Source: Luteibacter anthropi
GTDB lineage: Bacteria; Pseudomonadota; Gammaproteobacteria; Xanthomonadales; Rhodanobacteraceae
NCBI RefSeq assembly: GCF_011759365.1
Contig: NZ_JAARLZ010000006.1
Span: 124,001-188,000 of the forward strand
Direction: 5' to 3'
DNA: 64,000 nucleotides
Part shown: piece by piece, positions 43,572 to 51,177 of the stretch
Numbering within the stretch: the stretch's first letter is position 1
Layout: the number at the start of each line of letters is the position of its first letter
The notes under the pieces: model-generated
What the model was told of the DNA's origin: nothing
Seen by the model: the letters and a program-made list of their open reading frames with translations, nothing else
Database searches by the model: none
Position numbers and translations under genes: made by a program

Positions 43572-44618
43572 TTAAAGACCTTTGGTCTGAGCCTTGGACG
43601 TCGCCTCATCGCGCAGGGGCTTCAGTTCTCTGCTCTCGTACTTAATCGAGTGCGTGATCTTGAAGTTGTCGCCACTGACCACATGCGAGATATCGGTTTC
43701 GTCCTTAAGCCATCCCTCGTACTGTGACATCCGTCCGGTGGCAATTGCCATTCCCCAATCTTGCCTGCGTGCTTTGTACAGATCATCGGACCAGGATCTC
43801 TCAGGGGGCGATGTTGGGCCGTACTTCTTTCGCAGCAAAGTGGATGCCTGATCAAAATCGTCAAGATAGCTGTTGTCCGATCTGTGCTCTTCCGTGAAGA
43901 CGTATGCGCCAGCTACAAGCTTGTCGGCAGCAAAGGTGAAAACGGCGAGAGCTTTTAGGCCGGCGACGCTGGTACTGTAAGCAACGAGGTTCGGCCTCCG
44001 AACCAGTGGCGACCCTTCCTTGGTGACGACCGATTGCATCGAATCTCCCCAGCTGGAGTCCCTGAAACCTCCGATTGTTACAGCGAATCCGAGAGCTCCT
44101 TCAAGAGCCTTACCGACGCGCGCCACCTCTGATCCGCAAACGTCTAGCCGGATCCTATATTCCTCGACACTCTCCCTGCCCAGAGGCGCTAGAGCATCTA
44201 TGCATTTAGTCTCGACCGCTGCCAGAGCTTCGATTTGCATTCCGAAGTTTTTCGATGCCGGCTCGTCCCGAAGTGATGCATAAATGGGCGCGGTTTTTCC
44301 AGGAGTCTTGGACTGCATCTCCTTGGCCGCCCGAGCAATCGCCTTGAACCTTGCATATGACTCGAGCGATGCGCTCGCGAGCGCGCCTTGAACGTGTGTC
44401 ATGATGGTCTCGGTATATCCTCCCGCGCGACATGCACTTTCCGACGGTCCCACACCCCGGCACTGCGCGGCCACATACGCTACCTGTGCGGCAGTCGTCG
44501 GCTTCAATGGAGTCACCTCCGGCAGGGTGGACGCTCCCGAAGCGGATGCAGCTATCGAACCTAGGACTATCGATGCTATTGCCCCGGCTAACGCGGGACC
44601 CCTGGCTGGTGCAGACAT
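43572..44618 (-). CDS. Secreted hypothetical protein in the rex position
   Basis: 348 residues with a signal peptide (GAIASIVLGSIAASASGAS). The C-terminal domain (about 190-320, SSWGDSMQSVVTKEG... AVFTFAADKLVAGAYVFTEEH) appears in other prophage-borne exported proteins. AAGGAG stands 6 bp before the ATG. Starts 27 bp after the cI stop on the same strand, so it should be expressed in the lysogen from the repressor-maintenance promoter, as lambda rexAB is. Lysogenic conversion or exclusion is a reasonable inference. Confidence 0.7.
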   Translation of the reverse strand: MSAPARGPALAGAIASIVLGSIAASASGASTLPEVTPLKPTTAAQVAYVAAQCRGVGPSESACRAGGYTETIMTHVQGALASASLESYARFKAIARAAKEMQSKTPGKTAPIYASLRDEPASKNFGMQIEALAAVETKCIDALAPLGRESVEEYRIRLDVCGSEVARVGKALEGALGFAVTIGGFRDSSWGDSMQSVVTKEGSPLVRRPNLVAYSTSVAGLKALAVFTFAADKLVAGAYVFTEEHRSDNSYLDDFDQASTLLRKKYGPTSPPERSWSDDLYKARRQDWGMAIATGRMSQYEGWLKDETDISHVVSGDNFKITHSIKYESRELKPLRDEATSKAQTKGL

Positions 44619-44645
44619 TACTTGCTCCTTGCGCGGTGAGGCTTT

Positions 44646-45371
44646 TCAGAATTCCTTAAGCGTCCACGCAGCCAATGCCATCCCACCTATCTCAAGCTCG
44701 CTCTTGTCGACATCCAGGGGCTCAAAGGCAGGGTTGGCGCTCAATATCCGCAGCTTGTCGCCTCGCCACTGGAGACGCTTGACCTGCACGCGGCCGCCAA
44801 AGCGGAAGACATAAGCGGCATCGTCCACAAACTGCTTGACTCGCGAGTCAATGAAGATGAGGTCGCCGTCGTCGTACATGCCGCGCATGCTCTGGCCGCG
44901 GCCGGTGATGACGCGAACCGCCTCGATGGGAACACTCTTGAGCTTGGTAGCAGCCCATTCCCGCGTCACCTCGACGAATTCGACTATCTCTGGATAGTCG
45001 CCCACGTAGTCACCACGTCCCATCCCTGCGAAGCCCTCAAGAAGCGGAAAGCGAACATAGCCCTCCGCAGTCTCAGATCTCGCTACTGGATGAGATTCTA
45101 ACGCTGCTGTCGTGGACTCATCCCAGTGCGGCTGATCGAGCCAGCCGTCGGGGTGGCCGAAAGCGCGGTCGATCTCGCGCGCGATCTTGGGGCCGATGTT
45201 CTTGACTCGGCTCTCGCTCGCAAAGTGGTTCACCTGCGCCGGCTGCTTGTTAAGGCGCTCGGCGAGCATGGCGAGCCCCCCCGCCCTGGCGTAACCGGCC
45301 CGGCCAGCCTCGCGCTCCAGTTGCGCGACGAGGGAGCGAAGGTTCCGGTAGCGAATCTCGTAGGTGTCCAT
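44646..45371 (-). CDS. CI-like repressor (LexA/S24 family)
   Basis: 241 residues. N-terminal helix-turn-helix (MLAERLNKQPAQVNHFASES), then an S24 domain with Ala115-Gly116 cleavage site, Ser161 (GQSMRGMYDDGD) and Lys198 (VQVKRL). RecA-promoted self-cleavage is expected. It would bind the TACC-N5-GGTA operators. ATG 45371 has no ribosome site, so translation may be weak or start at ATG 45398, which lies inside an operator. Confidence 0.93.
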   Translation of the reverse strand: MDTYEIRYRNLRSLVAQLEREAGRAGYARAGGLAMLAERLNKQPAQVNHFASESRVKNIGPKIAREIDRAFGHPDGWLDQPHWDESTTAALESHPVARSETAEGYVRFPLLEGFAGMGRGDYVGDYPEIVEFVEVTREWAATKLKSVPIEAVRVITGRGQSMRGMYDDGDLIFIDSRVKQFVDDAAYVFRFGGRVQVKRLQWRGDKLRILSANPAFEPLDVDKSELEIGGMALAAWTLKEF

Positions 45372-45392
45372 CCTAGAGATGGTGGCGGGCGT

Positions 45393-45455
45393 TACCATCG
45401 AGGTAAACAGCCTGGCGGGTAAATATACCCTTGCGGTAAGTATACCTTTGAGGTA
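45393..45455. promoter_or_regulatory. OR-like operator triplet
   Basis: Three copies of TACC-N5-GGTA: 45393-45405 (ATCGA), 45426-45438 (CTTGC) and 45443-45455 (TTTGA). The last lies in the spacer of pR, the middle overlaps its -35, and the first is near the cI start. The same motif is present at OL. Unequal spacing (33 and 17 bp) allows ordered binding as in lambda OR1-OR3. Confidence 0.88.
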
Positions 45456-45459
45456 AGTT
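45431..45459 (+). promoter_or_regulatory. pR-like promoter of cro
   Basis: -35 TTGCGG (45431-45436) and -10 TAAGTT (45454-45459), 17 bp apart, with an operator filling the spacer exactly as in pL. The -10 places the RNA start at about 45466-45467, on the cro ATG itself. Confidence 0.75.
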
Positions 45460-45466
45460 TGCGCAC

Positions 45467-45718
45467 ATGGACGCAAAGACCTACTTCGTGAAAAAGGACG
45501 GCCGCCTCTCCCGTGAAGGGAACGAGCTGCGCCGTGTAGCCGACTTCTGCGACGTCTCTCCGTACTACCTCTACATGGTGGTCACCGGCCACAAGACGCC
45601 GAGCCCCGAGCTTGCCGCCAACCTCGAGCACGCCACCGCAGGCGTCGTGGACCGGCGCGTAAGTCTCCCGGCCTTTCGCTGGGATGCCCCGGCGAAGCCG
45701 CGAAAGAAGGCCGCCTGA
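45467..45718 (+). CDS. Cro-like repressor
   Basis: 83 residues with a helix-turn-helix (LRRVADFCDVSPYYLYMVVTGHK) and a basic tail. Divergent from cI. No Shine-Dalgarno sequence is present, and pR begins at about the ATG, so the mRNA is probably leaderless. It would compete with CI for the operators and drive the lytic choice. Confidence 0.82.
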   Translation: MDAKTYFVKKDGRLSREGNELRRVADFCDVSPYYLYMVVTGHKTPSPELAANLEHATAGVVDRRVSLPAFRWDAPAKPRKKAA

Positions 45719-45719
45719 C

Positions 45720-45821
45720 ATGGCCACCGATCTCCTCTCCCTGATCGGGTTCGCACTCGTCGTCCTCTGGCCGTCCTGGGCTTGGTCGGACAGGCCGCCT
45801 CCGCGGCCTCCGCGTTCCTGA
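45720..45821 (+). CDS. Possible 33-residue membrane peptide
   Basis: MATDLLSLIGFALVVLWP and a Pro-Arg tail. Starts just after the cro stop. Hydrophobic core of about 15 residues. A short frame with no clear ribosome site, so it may be chance. Confidence 0.3.
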   Translation: MATDLLSLIGFALVVLWPSWAWSDRPPPRPPRS

Positions 45822-45896
45822 CCATCCCTTCCTCGTCCGACCTCCCCCTTGATCTCCATGGCGCCGACTGTACCGACCGACCCGCGCGCCGTCCCC

Positions 45897-46376
45897 ATGA
45901 ACGAGAGCCCCGACCTCATGCACATCCTCGACGCTGCCTACCAGACGGTTTCCGAATACCCGGGCGGGGCGACTTCTTTGGCCCCGCGCGTCGGTCTCGC
46001 CCCGGGCACCCTGAGCAACAAGGTCAACCCGAACTGCTCGACCAACCACCTCACGCTCGCCGAAGCCAACAAGCTGATGGCCGTCACCGGTGACCACGGC
46101 ATCCTTCAGGCGATGGCGTCAGATCATGGGTACGTCCTGATTCGCGTCGAAGGCGGAGCCGAGGAGGGTGACGTCTTGCACGGCATGCTCGACCTGGGTG
46201 TCGCCGAAGGCAACTTCTCGCGTGAGCTGCACGACGCTCTTGCAGATGGCGTCATCACTGGCAACGAGATGGCGGGCCTGAGCAGGTCTGCGGTCGCCTA
46301 CCAGGGCGCGCTGATTGGCTTGCTGCGCCGCCTTCGTGCCGAGCACTCCCGGCGCGGGGTTCCGCAGGAGGGCTGA
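45897..46376 (+). CDS. CII-like phage regulatory protein (CP76 family)
   Basis: 159 residues. LAPRVGLAPGTLSNKVNP is a helix-turn-helix-like motif of the phage regulatory CII/CP76 family, followed by LTLAEANKLMAVTGDHGIL. Located right of cro as in lambda cII; it probably activates lysogenic promoters. The start is uncertain: ATG 45858 and TTG 45849 are in frame, and none has a good ribosome site. Confidence 0.75.
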   Translation: MNESPDLMHILDAAYQTVSEYPGGATSLAPRVGLAPGTLSNKVNPNCSTNHLTLAEANKLMAVTGDHGILQAMASDHGYVLIRVEGGAEEGDVLHGMLDLGVAEGNFSRELHDALADGVITGNEMAGLSRSAVAYQGALIGLLRRLRAEHSRRGVPQEG

Positions 46377-46377
46377 C

Positions 46378-46689
46378 ATGGTCGAGATCATTCGCCAAGA
46401 GGACAGGCTGGTCCGACCGGTGCGCGCCGTGGGAAGCCCTGCTGCTCAGCGAGCTGAGCAGCCCCTGGCCCGAAACCCCCGCTTCAAACGCTTCGTTTCC
46501 CCGCTCGGCGAGCCTAGCGATGTGAATAATAGGGAGGGACCTGAAGCCGCCGGTTCCACCATGAAATCAAAATTGCCGATCTTTCCCCTCACCACGCAGC
46601 CTGCTCGTTCGCGGCGGATGCTTGAGGTCGCCAGCGTTCATTTCGCTGCCATGCGCCGTCAGAGGCATATCGCGGGGACTGAATCGTGA
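46378..46689 (+). CDS. Hypothetical early phage protein
   Basis: 103 residues, basic. GGAGG precedes ATG 46378. It covers a self-complementary GCTGCTCAGC stretch near 46440-46465. No recognised family. Overlaps the next gene start by 4 bp. Confidence 0.5.
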   Translation: MVEIIRQEDRLVRPVRAVGSPAAQRAEQPLARNPRFKRFVSPLGEPSDVNNREGPEAAGSTMKSKLPIFPLTTQPARSRRMLEVASVHFAAMRRQRHIAGTES

Positions 46690-47072
46690 ACGTCATTGAC
46701 GATCAGATGGACATGTTCGCGGAGGCGCCCATGGCGTCAAGGCGGCGGCCGGTGTTGGTCCGCGCGCACGTCCGTAGGTTGGAGACGCCTGCCGCCCGGG
46801 CCAATGACAGCGATACATCTCACGTTGCCGCCCGGAAGCACACATCTACCGGCCAGCGCCAGTCGAACCTGCAGGCTGTAGCCGACCTGGTCAGCCGTAT
46901 GCCTGGCCTGACCAGCTGGGAGTTGTCCAGGTTCATCGAGCTGGGACGCGACACTTATCACGAGATCGCTCGGCGTCTGCCCGACGCAGTCACTGCCGGC
47001 GCCGTGAAGAAGGGGGTAGTACGCGCCTGCACGGTGACCGGAAACCAGTCAACGACATGGTGGCCAGTATGA
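46686..47072 (+). CDS. Winged-helix-like early phage protein
   Basis: 128 residues. SNLQAVADLVSRMPGLTSWELSRFIELGRDTY... reads like a winged helix-turn-helix. GTG start overlaps the preceding stop, and its own stop overlaps the O-like gene start. Likely a regulator or replication accessory. Confidence 0.55.
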   Translation: MNVIDDQMDMFAEAPMASRRRPVLVRAHVRRLETPAARANDSDTSHVAARKHTSTGQRQSNLQAVADLVSRMPGLTSWELSRFIELGRDTYHEIARRLPDAVTAGAVKKGVVRACTVTGNQSTTWWPV

Positions 47073-47890
47073 GCACGACCCTTATGGGCCTGTGCTGGCC
47101 GTTGCAGATGCCTCCTACACCAAAGGCCGTCCTGATCTCGCTCGCGGACAACGCGAACGACCAGGGTTACTGCTGGCCGTCGCTGTCGAAGATCAGCGAG
47201 CGCACCTGCTTCGGACGCACTGCGGTTATCGATGCGGTGAAGTGGCTGGAGGCACGTGGCGCGCTGAAGGCTGACCGCAGTGACCGCTATCGCACGACGT
47301 ACATCATCACGCCAGCTGGATACGCGCCTGAACAACTAGTCCGGAAGACGAACCAGTCCGGCACGCGTACTAGTTCGGATGGCGACGCACTAGTCCGCCT
47401 CGCGGACGACGAAGTCCGGGAGACGGACGACGAAGTCCGCCAGGCGGACACTAACCGTAAAGAACCGTCATTAACCGTCACTAAGAGCAACCGTCAGAAG
47501 CGCGCACCCGCGCTTGTCGATCTATCGAAGTTCGATTTCTCGGCGTGGCCATCTGAACCCGGAGCCCAGGTCTTCACCGACTGGATCGGCTTGAGGAAGA
47601 AAAAGCGCGCCGACGTCAGCGAGACGGTCATGCGGACTATGGGCGCAGAACTGCACCGAGCGGCGGCAAAGGGATACACGGTGGACGAGGCGCTGGGGAT
47701 CTGCGTGCTACGCGGCTGGCAGGGTCTTGAGGCGAAGTGGCTTGACCCGAAGACGGGAGGAAATCATGCAGCGGATCGAAACGATCATCGAGAAAGCCTT
47801 GCCGAGCGGGCCGAGAGGCTCTACGTCGAGGGCGAGGCCCGGGAAGCCGCCAACGCGGCCAATCAGAGGGGGCTCGGTCATGGCTGGTGA
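47069..47890 (+). CDS. O-like replication initiator
   Basis: 273 residues. The N-terminal winged helix (KAVLISLADNANDQGYCWPSLSKISERTCFGRTAVIDAVKWLE) is the HTH_36/lambda O-type DNA-binding domain. The middle is repetitive because of DNA iterons, and a C-terminal domain follows. It binds origin iterons inside its own gene and recruits the P-like loader encoded next. ATG 47069 overlaps the preceding stop. Confidence 0.85.
   Translation: MSTTLMGLCWPLQMPPTPKAVLISLADNANDQGYCWPSLSKISERTCFGRTAVIDAVKWLEARGALKADRSDRYRTTYIITPAGYAPEQLVRKTNQSGTRTSSDGDALVRLADDEVRETDDEVRQADTNRKEPSLTVTKSNRQKRAPALVDLSKFDFSAWPSEPGAQVFTDWIGLRKKKRADVSETVMRTMGAELHRAAAKGYTVDEALGICVLRGWQGLEAKWLDPKTGGNHAADRNDHRESLAERAERLYVEGEAREAANAANQRGLGHGW
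47339..47494. repeat. Iteron array, probable phage replication origin
   Basis: Six GTCCG-type repeats (47339, 47356, 47373 as GTTCG, 47393, 47414, 47435), mostly preceded by CTA or AA, spaced 17-21 bp. Four AACCGT copies follow (47453, 47463, 47473, 47489), the first three exactly 10 bp apart. They lie in the middle of the O-like gene, as lambda ori does. Confidence 0.75.
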
Positions 47891-48503
47891 CATGCCCACT
47901 CCGGCAGCGATGCGGCAGCTTTGGTTGCGCATGGTCGCGATCTACGGCGCGAAGTGGGCCAGCGTCCACGGTGCCGCTGCGGAGACCGATGCCGGCAAGC
48001 TGACCGAGACGGCGAACACCTGGGTGCGTGGATTGGCTGGCGTCACCGGTGAGCAACTGGGCGCCGGACTGAAGGCTTGCGTCTCCTCGTCCGATCCCTG
48101 GCCGCCGACGCTGTCCGAGTTCCGTGCGCGCTGCATGGGCATACCAAGCTTCGCCGCGGTGCAGCTGATCCTTGGGGACAAGACGCGACCCATGACGCCA
48201 TTCGTGCGTCAGGTGTGGTCGTACGTGGACGCCTATCGGTTCCGCGCCGCCACCAGCGACAAGGCCGAGAAGATCCTGCGCGACGCCTACGAGCTGGCCC
48301 GTGAGCATGTCATCAACGGCGGAGCGCTTCCGGAGCCGGTGGCCGGCGCGCTCGAACAGGACAAGCCGGAATTCAAGGCGGCGCCGCCCGAGGTCGCCGA
48401 GCGCCACATTGCCGAGCTGTCGGAGTTCCTGCGTCGCCGCGCTGCGCAGGTGCAGCAGGAGAGGGCGACCAACCTCAGCCCCGACCCTCCGGAGGCGGCC
48501 TGA
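47880..48503 (+). CDS. P-like replication protein (helicase loader type)
   Basis: 207 residues in the phage lambda P family pattern: LWLRMVAIYGAKWASVHG, WVRGLAGVTGEQLGAGLKAC, SSSDPWPPTLSEFRARCMG. Starts inside the O-like gene's end (overlap 11 bp). ATG 47892 is an alternative. It would recruit host DnaB helicase to the origin. Confidence 0.85.
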   Translation: MAGDMPTPAAMRQLWLRMVAIYGAKWASVHGAAAETDAGKLTETANTWVRGLAGVTGEQLGAGLKACVSSSDPWPPTLSEFRARCMGIPSFAAVQLILGDKTRPMTPFVRQVWSYVDAYRFRAATSDKAEKILRDAYELAREHVINGGALPEPVAGALEQDKPEFKAAPPEVAERHIAELSEFLRRRAAQVQQERATNLSPDPPEAA

Positions 48504-48628
48504 TGCTTTCGGCCCTCCTTACGCATGCCCTGATCTGCCTACGCCACGGCCACGAATGGCGCCGCGCGCATCGCCGCGATGGATCGTCCTATCTCCGCTG
48601 CGTGGGCTGCAATGAGGTTCGGGTATGA
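48503..48628 (+). CDS. 41-residue small phage protein with CxxC
   Basis: MLSALLTHALICLRHGHEWR and a C-terminal CVGC. ATG overlaps the P-like stop; stop overlaps the NinB start. A zinc-binding mini-protein is possible. Confidence 0.5.
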   Translation: MLSALLTHALICLRHGHEWRRAHRRDGSSYLRCVGCNEVRV

Positions 48629-49074
48629 CCGCAGTTGTCGTAAACAGTGCCCAGCGCCTTCAAGAGATCCTCGGCGACATCCGGGAGGCATGGGGCAAGC
48701 ACCACTACCTTCGAGTCACGATCAAAACTGGGAAGGATCGAACGCTAGACCAGAACGCCATCTCCCACGCTTGGTACGAACAGATCGCGCGCGAGTTGCG
48801 CGAGGACACGCCAGAGGGAGTGAAGCTTGAATGCAAGCTTCTTTTCGGGGTGCCAATACTTCGTGCACAAGACGAAGAGTTTCGGGAGATGTACGACGCT
48901 TCGATGAAGCGCTATCTGTCATACGAACAAAAGGTGAGGGCCATGCGGTACTTACCCGTCACGTCGCTCATGACGACGATGCAGCTAAGTCGCTACCTGG
49001 AGGACATGCAGCGGCACTTCGATCAGCGCGGCGTGCGCCTGGAGTTTCCAGAGTCATCAGGTAGGGTTTCGTGA
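48625..49074 (+). CDS. ninB: NinB recombination mediator
   Basis: 149 residues matching NinB (lambda Orf): YLRVTIKTGKDRTLDQNAISHAWYEQIARELREDTPEGVKLECKLLFGVP. Mediates strand exchange and single-strand annealing with RecA/SSB. Start overlaps the preceding gene; 3' end overlaps a counter-oriented membrane gene by 52 bp. Confidence 0.9.
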   Translation: MTAVVVNSAQRLQEILGDIREAWGKHHYLRVTIKTGKDRTLDQNAISHAWYEQIARELREDTPEGVKLECKLLFGVPILRAQDEEFREMYDASMKRYLSYEQKVRAMRYLPVTSLMTTMQLSRYLEDMQRHFDQRGVRLEFPESSGRVS

Positions 49075-49478
49075 TGTCCGGACACGCAATCACTCGCGGC
49101 TTTTTGCGAAGCGATTTCCTGGGCCCGCGCCGAGTCAACATAGTGCGCGGTAAAGATCACGGAGCCTTCCGCGATGAATATCGCGACCATCAGGCGAAGA
49201 AGCCCGATGGCCCGTTTCAGCGGATGTTCTTTCCATGGAATAGGGTTCCTAGCGTAGTAGTAGAGCACGGCCAGACTGACATATACCAGGCCGATCAGTG
49301 CCACGAGGTAGCTGAGGGCGATTGCGTTTTTGCTGATACCAAGCGATTCCGGGTGGTAGGCAAAAATCCCCAAAATCACAAGTATTCCGCAGGCAAATCC
49401 TACGTGCTGGCCGAGGTCAAGGATGTCCTTTATGTGTTCTTGTGTCGCCTTGTTCACTTCTTGCTCCATTCCATTCAT
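49023..49478 (-). CDS. Counter-oriented small membrane protein (cargo)
   Basis: 151 residues with three or four transmembrane helices (about 22-40, 53-73, 90-112). Runs opposite to the late-early rightward operon, between ninB and ybcO-like genes, overlapping ninB antisense. AT-richer than neighbours. Own promoter expected. Exclusion/immunity function possible, no family recognised. Confidence 0.6.
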   Translation of the reverse strand: MNGMEQEVNKATQEHIKDILDLGQHVGFACGILVILGIFAYHPESLGISKNAIALSYLVALIGLVYVSLAVLYYYARNPIPWKEHPLKRAIGLLRLMVAIFIAEGSVIFTAHYVDSARAQEIASQKAASDCVSGHHETLPDDSGNSRRTPR

Positions 49479-49516
49479 CACATTGCCTGTTATCGGCACT
49501 AAGTGGACGAGCTGAA

Positions 49517-49951
49517 ATGCTGAAGACCACCAAACCCCTCTCGCGCAAGACACCCATGCGTCGTGGGTCGGCGCTCGGCCGCGTGCCCTCCATGGGCAGG
49601 GCCGACGGCGGCGCCAAGGCCGTCGAGGCTCTGGCATTCCCGAAGCGGTCCGCCATGAAGCGGTCCCGGTCGAAGACCACGGCAGCACGACAGGACGCCA
49701 AGGGTAAGCCCTGCATGATACGCATCCCTTGCCGTTGCATCTTCGATCCGACGGTATTGGCTCACTACCGGCTGGGCACTGGCGGCGGCCGTAAGCCGGA
49801 TGACGAGCAAGGCGCCTGGGCGTGCTTCGTCTGCCACGAGATCGTCGACGGCCGCATGGAGGCACCCGAATTCACCAAGGAGCAAATCCGCCTTATGCAC
49901 GCCGAGGGCGTGCTGCGCACTCAGGAAGCCATTCGGAAGGAGACTGCATGA
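49517..49951 (+). CDS. YbcO-like (DUF1364) nuclease
   Basis: 144 residues. MIRIPCRCIFDPTVLAHYRLGTGGGRKPDDEQGAWACFVCHEIVDGR gives the cysteine and histidine pairs of the HNH-like DUF1364/YbcO family. Lysine-rich N-terminus. Usually neighbours ninB and a resolvase, as here. Confidence 0.82.
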   Translation: MLKTTKPLSRKTPMRRGSALGRVPSMGRADGGAKAVEALAFPKRSAMKRSRSKTTAARQDAKGKPCMIRIPCRCIFDPTVLAHYRLGTGGGRKPDDEQGAWACFVCHEIVDGRMEAPEFTKEQIRLMHAEGVLRTQEAIRKETA

Positions 49952-50391
49952 TCCTCGCCATCGACCCTGGCACATCCGACTCCGGGTATGTCGTCTTCGA
50001 AGACGGCCGAGCACGCGACGCCGGCGTGATCTCGAACCGCCAAATGCTTGGCTACATCGAGGTCTGGGACTATCCGGTCGTCGCCATCGAGATGATCGCC
50101 AGCTACGGGATGCCTGTGGGCGCTGAGGTTTTCGAGACCGTGCGCTGGATCGGCCGCTTCCAGCAGGCTTGCCGCGACCCCGAGGCTGTGCGACTGATCT
50201 ACCGAAAGGACGTGAAGATGCACCTGTGCGGCACGCCGCGCGCGAAAGACGCGAACATCCGTCAGGCGCTGATCGACAAGCTGGGTGCGCCCGGCACGAA
50301 GAAGAGCCCGGGACCGACCTATGGCGTGAAGTCCCACGCGTGGGCCGCCCTCGGCGTTGCGGTGACCGCATCGGAGACACCCCGTGCATGA
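49948..50391 (+). CDS. RuvC-like Holliday junction resolvase
   Basis: 147 residues. Asp6 in AIDPGTSDSGYVV and Glu48 in PVVAIEM are the first acidic residues of RuvC; the C-terminal SHAWAALGVAV is the third motif. Resolves branched phage DNA before packaging. Starts inside the previous stop. Confidence 0.82.
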   Translation: MILAIDPGTSDSGYVVFEDGRARDAGVISNRQMLGYIEVWDYPVVAIEMIASYGMPVGAEVFETVRWIGRFQQACRDPEAVRLIYRKDVKMHLCGTPRAKDANIRQALIDKLGAPGTKKSPGPTYGVKSHAWAALGVAVTASETPRA

Positions 50392-50600
50392 CCGTTTATC
50401 ACCACCTGGGCCGGGCAATCGAGATCATGCGCCGGGAATCCGACCCGATGAAGTGGGGACCGATGATCGAGCGGTTGAGCCAGGAAGAGCAGGCGGAGTG
50501 CCGGCCGTGGCTGAGAGAGCAAGCCAAGCGTGTCCTCCGTATAAGACGCGATACCACACAGTTTCCATCGCAGACCTCCGGACGCGCATCCAGGGGCTAA
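50388..50600 (+). CDS. Small hypothetical phage protein
   Basis: 70 residues (MTVYHHLGRAIEIMRRESDPM...). ATGA overlap with the resolvase stop. Helical; no family recognised. Confidence 0.5.
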   Translation: MTVYHHLGRAIEIMRRESDPMKWGPMIERLSQEEQAECRPWLREQAKRVLRIRRDTTQFPSQTSGRASRG

Positions 50601-50680
50601 GAAACAGAGCCTTGGGAATCGAAGCCGAAATCCAACGGGCAGAAGCAGAATTAGAGCGGAGAGAGCGACATGCGCCGTAA
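50498..50680 (+). CDS. Small coiled-coil frame
   Basis: 60 residues from GTG 50498. The C-terminal part VSIADLRTRIQGLRNRALGIEAEIQRAEAELERRERH is a convincing coiled coil. It overlaps the preceding gene by about 100 bp in another frame and the Q-like start by 11 bp. The start is uncertain. Confidence 0.35.
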   Translation: MPAVAERASQACPPYKTRYHTVSIADLRTRIQGLRNRALGIEAEIQRAEAELERRERHAP

Positions 50681-51086
50681 AAACGAACTGGAAAATCGAC
50701 TCCGCGAGTGGGCGGACGAGTACCGACAGCGAGACGATAATCACGGGTGGCAGGGGATTTCCCCCACGGCCATCCTGGTGAAGTGGGGCGGCCGGCCGCC
50801 GGATGGGCAAAGCCAACCCGAGCATGCGACGCCGGCGGACGAGGTGGAGCAGGCGGTCCAGGCGCTCCAACAACAGAAGGACGGCTTCAGGGCAGCAATG
50901 GCTCTGCGGTGCGAATACTCGATGACCCGCTGTGCCGAGGAGCACAAACTTCAGAAGCTTCGGGCTATGGGCCTGCCGATGCGGAGAACCCTGTTCTACG
51001 ATGAGCTGTGGGTCGCGCGCACGCATGTGGCGGCATGGCTGCGTATCCCTGCTTCGGTGGAGCTTCCCGTTGCTGAAGCTGTGTAA
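50670..51086 (+). CDS. Q-like late-gene antiterminator (putative)
   Basis: 138 residues. ALRCEYSMTRCAEEHKLQKLRAMGLPMRRTLFYDELWVARTHVAAWL is a basic helical region; position is the last gene before a promoter, terminator and lysis genes. That context, more than sequence, supports a Q role. No ribosome site of note. Confidence 0.5.
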   Translation: MRRKNELENRLREWADEYRQRDDNHGWQGISPTAILVKWGGRPPDGQSQPEHATPADEVEQAVQALQQQKDGFRAAMALRCEYSMTRCAEEHKLQKLRAMGLPMRRTLFYDELWVARTHVAAWLRIPASVELPVAEAV

Positions 51087-51094
51087 AAAAGTGC

Positions 51095-51122
51095 TTGCGT
51101 CCGGACTTTTTTTGCGGATACT
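51095..51122 (+). promoter_or_regulatory. pR'-like late promoter
   Basis: -35 TTGCGT (51095-51100) and -10 GATACT (51117-51122), 16 bp apart, 9 bp after the Q-like stop. A terminator follows within about 50 nt. This is the arrangement used for Q-dependent antitermination. Confidence 0.55.
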
Positions 51123-51131
51123 CGCGCCTAG

Positions 51132-51177
51132 TCAGTGGTGTCACTGATCTGAAAGCCCGGCCATGAGCCGGGTTTTT
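51132..51177 (+). terminator. tR'-like terminator with upstream hairpin
   Basis: Hairpin TCAGTG-GTGT-CACTGA (51132-51147), then CCCGGC/GCCGGG (51156-51161, 51167-51172) and five T. Directly after pR', it would stop late transcription unless Q acts. Its 3' side also borders the minus-strand membrane gene's stop. Confidence 0.75.
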
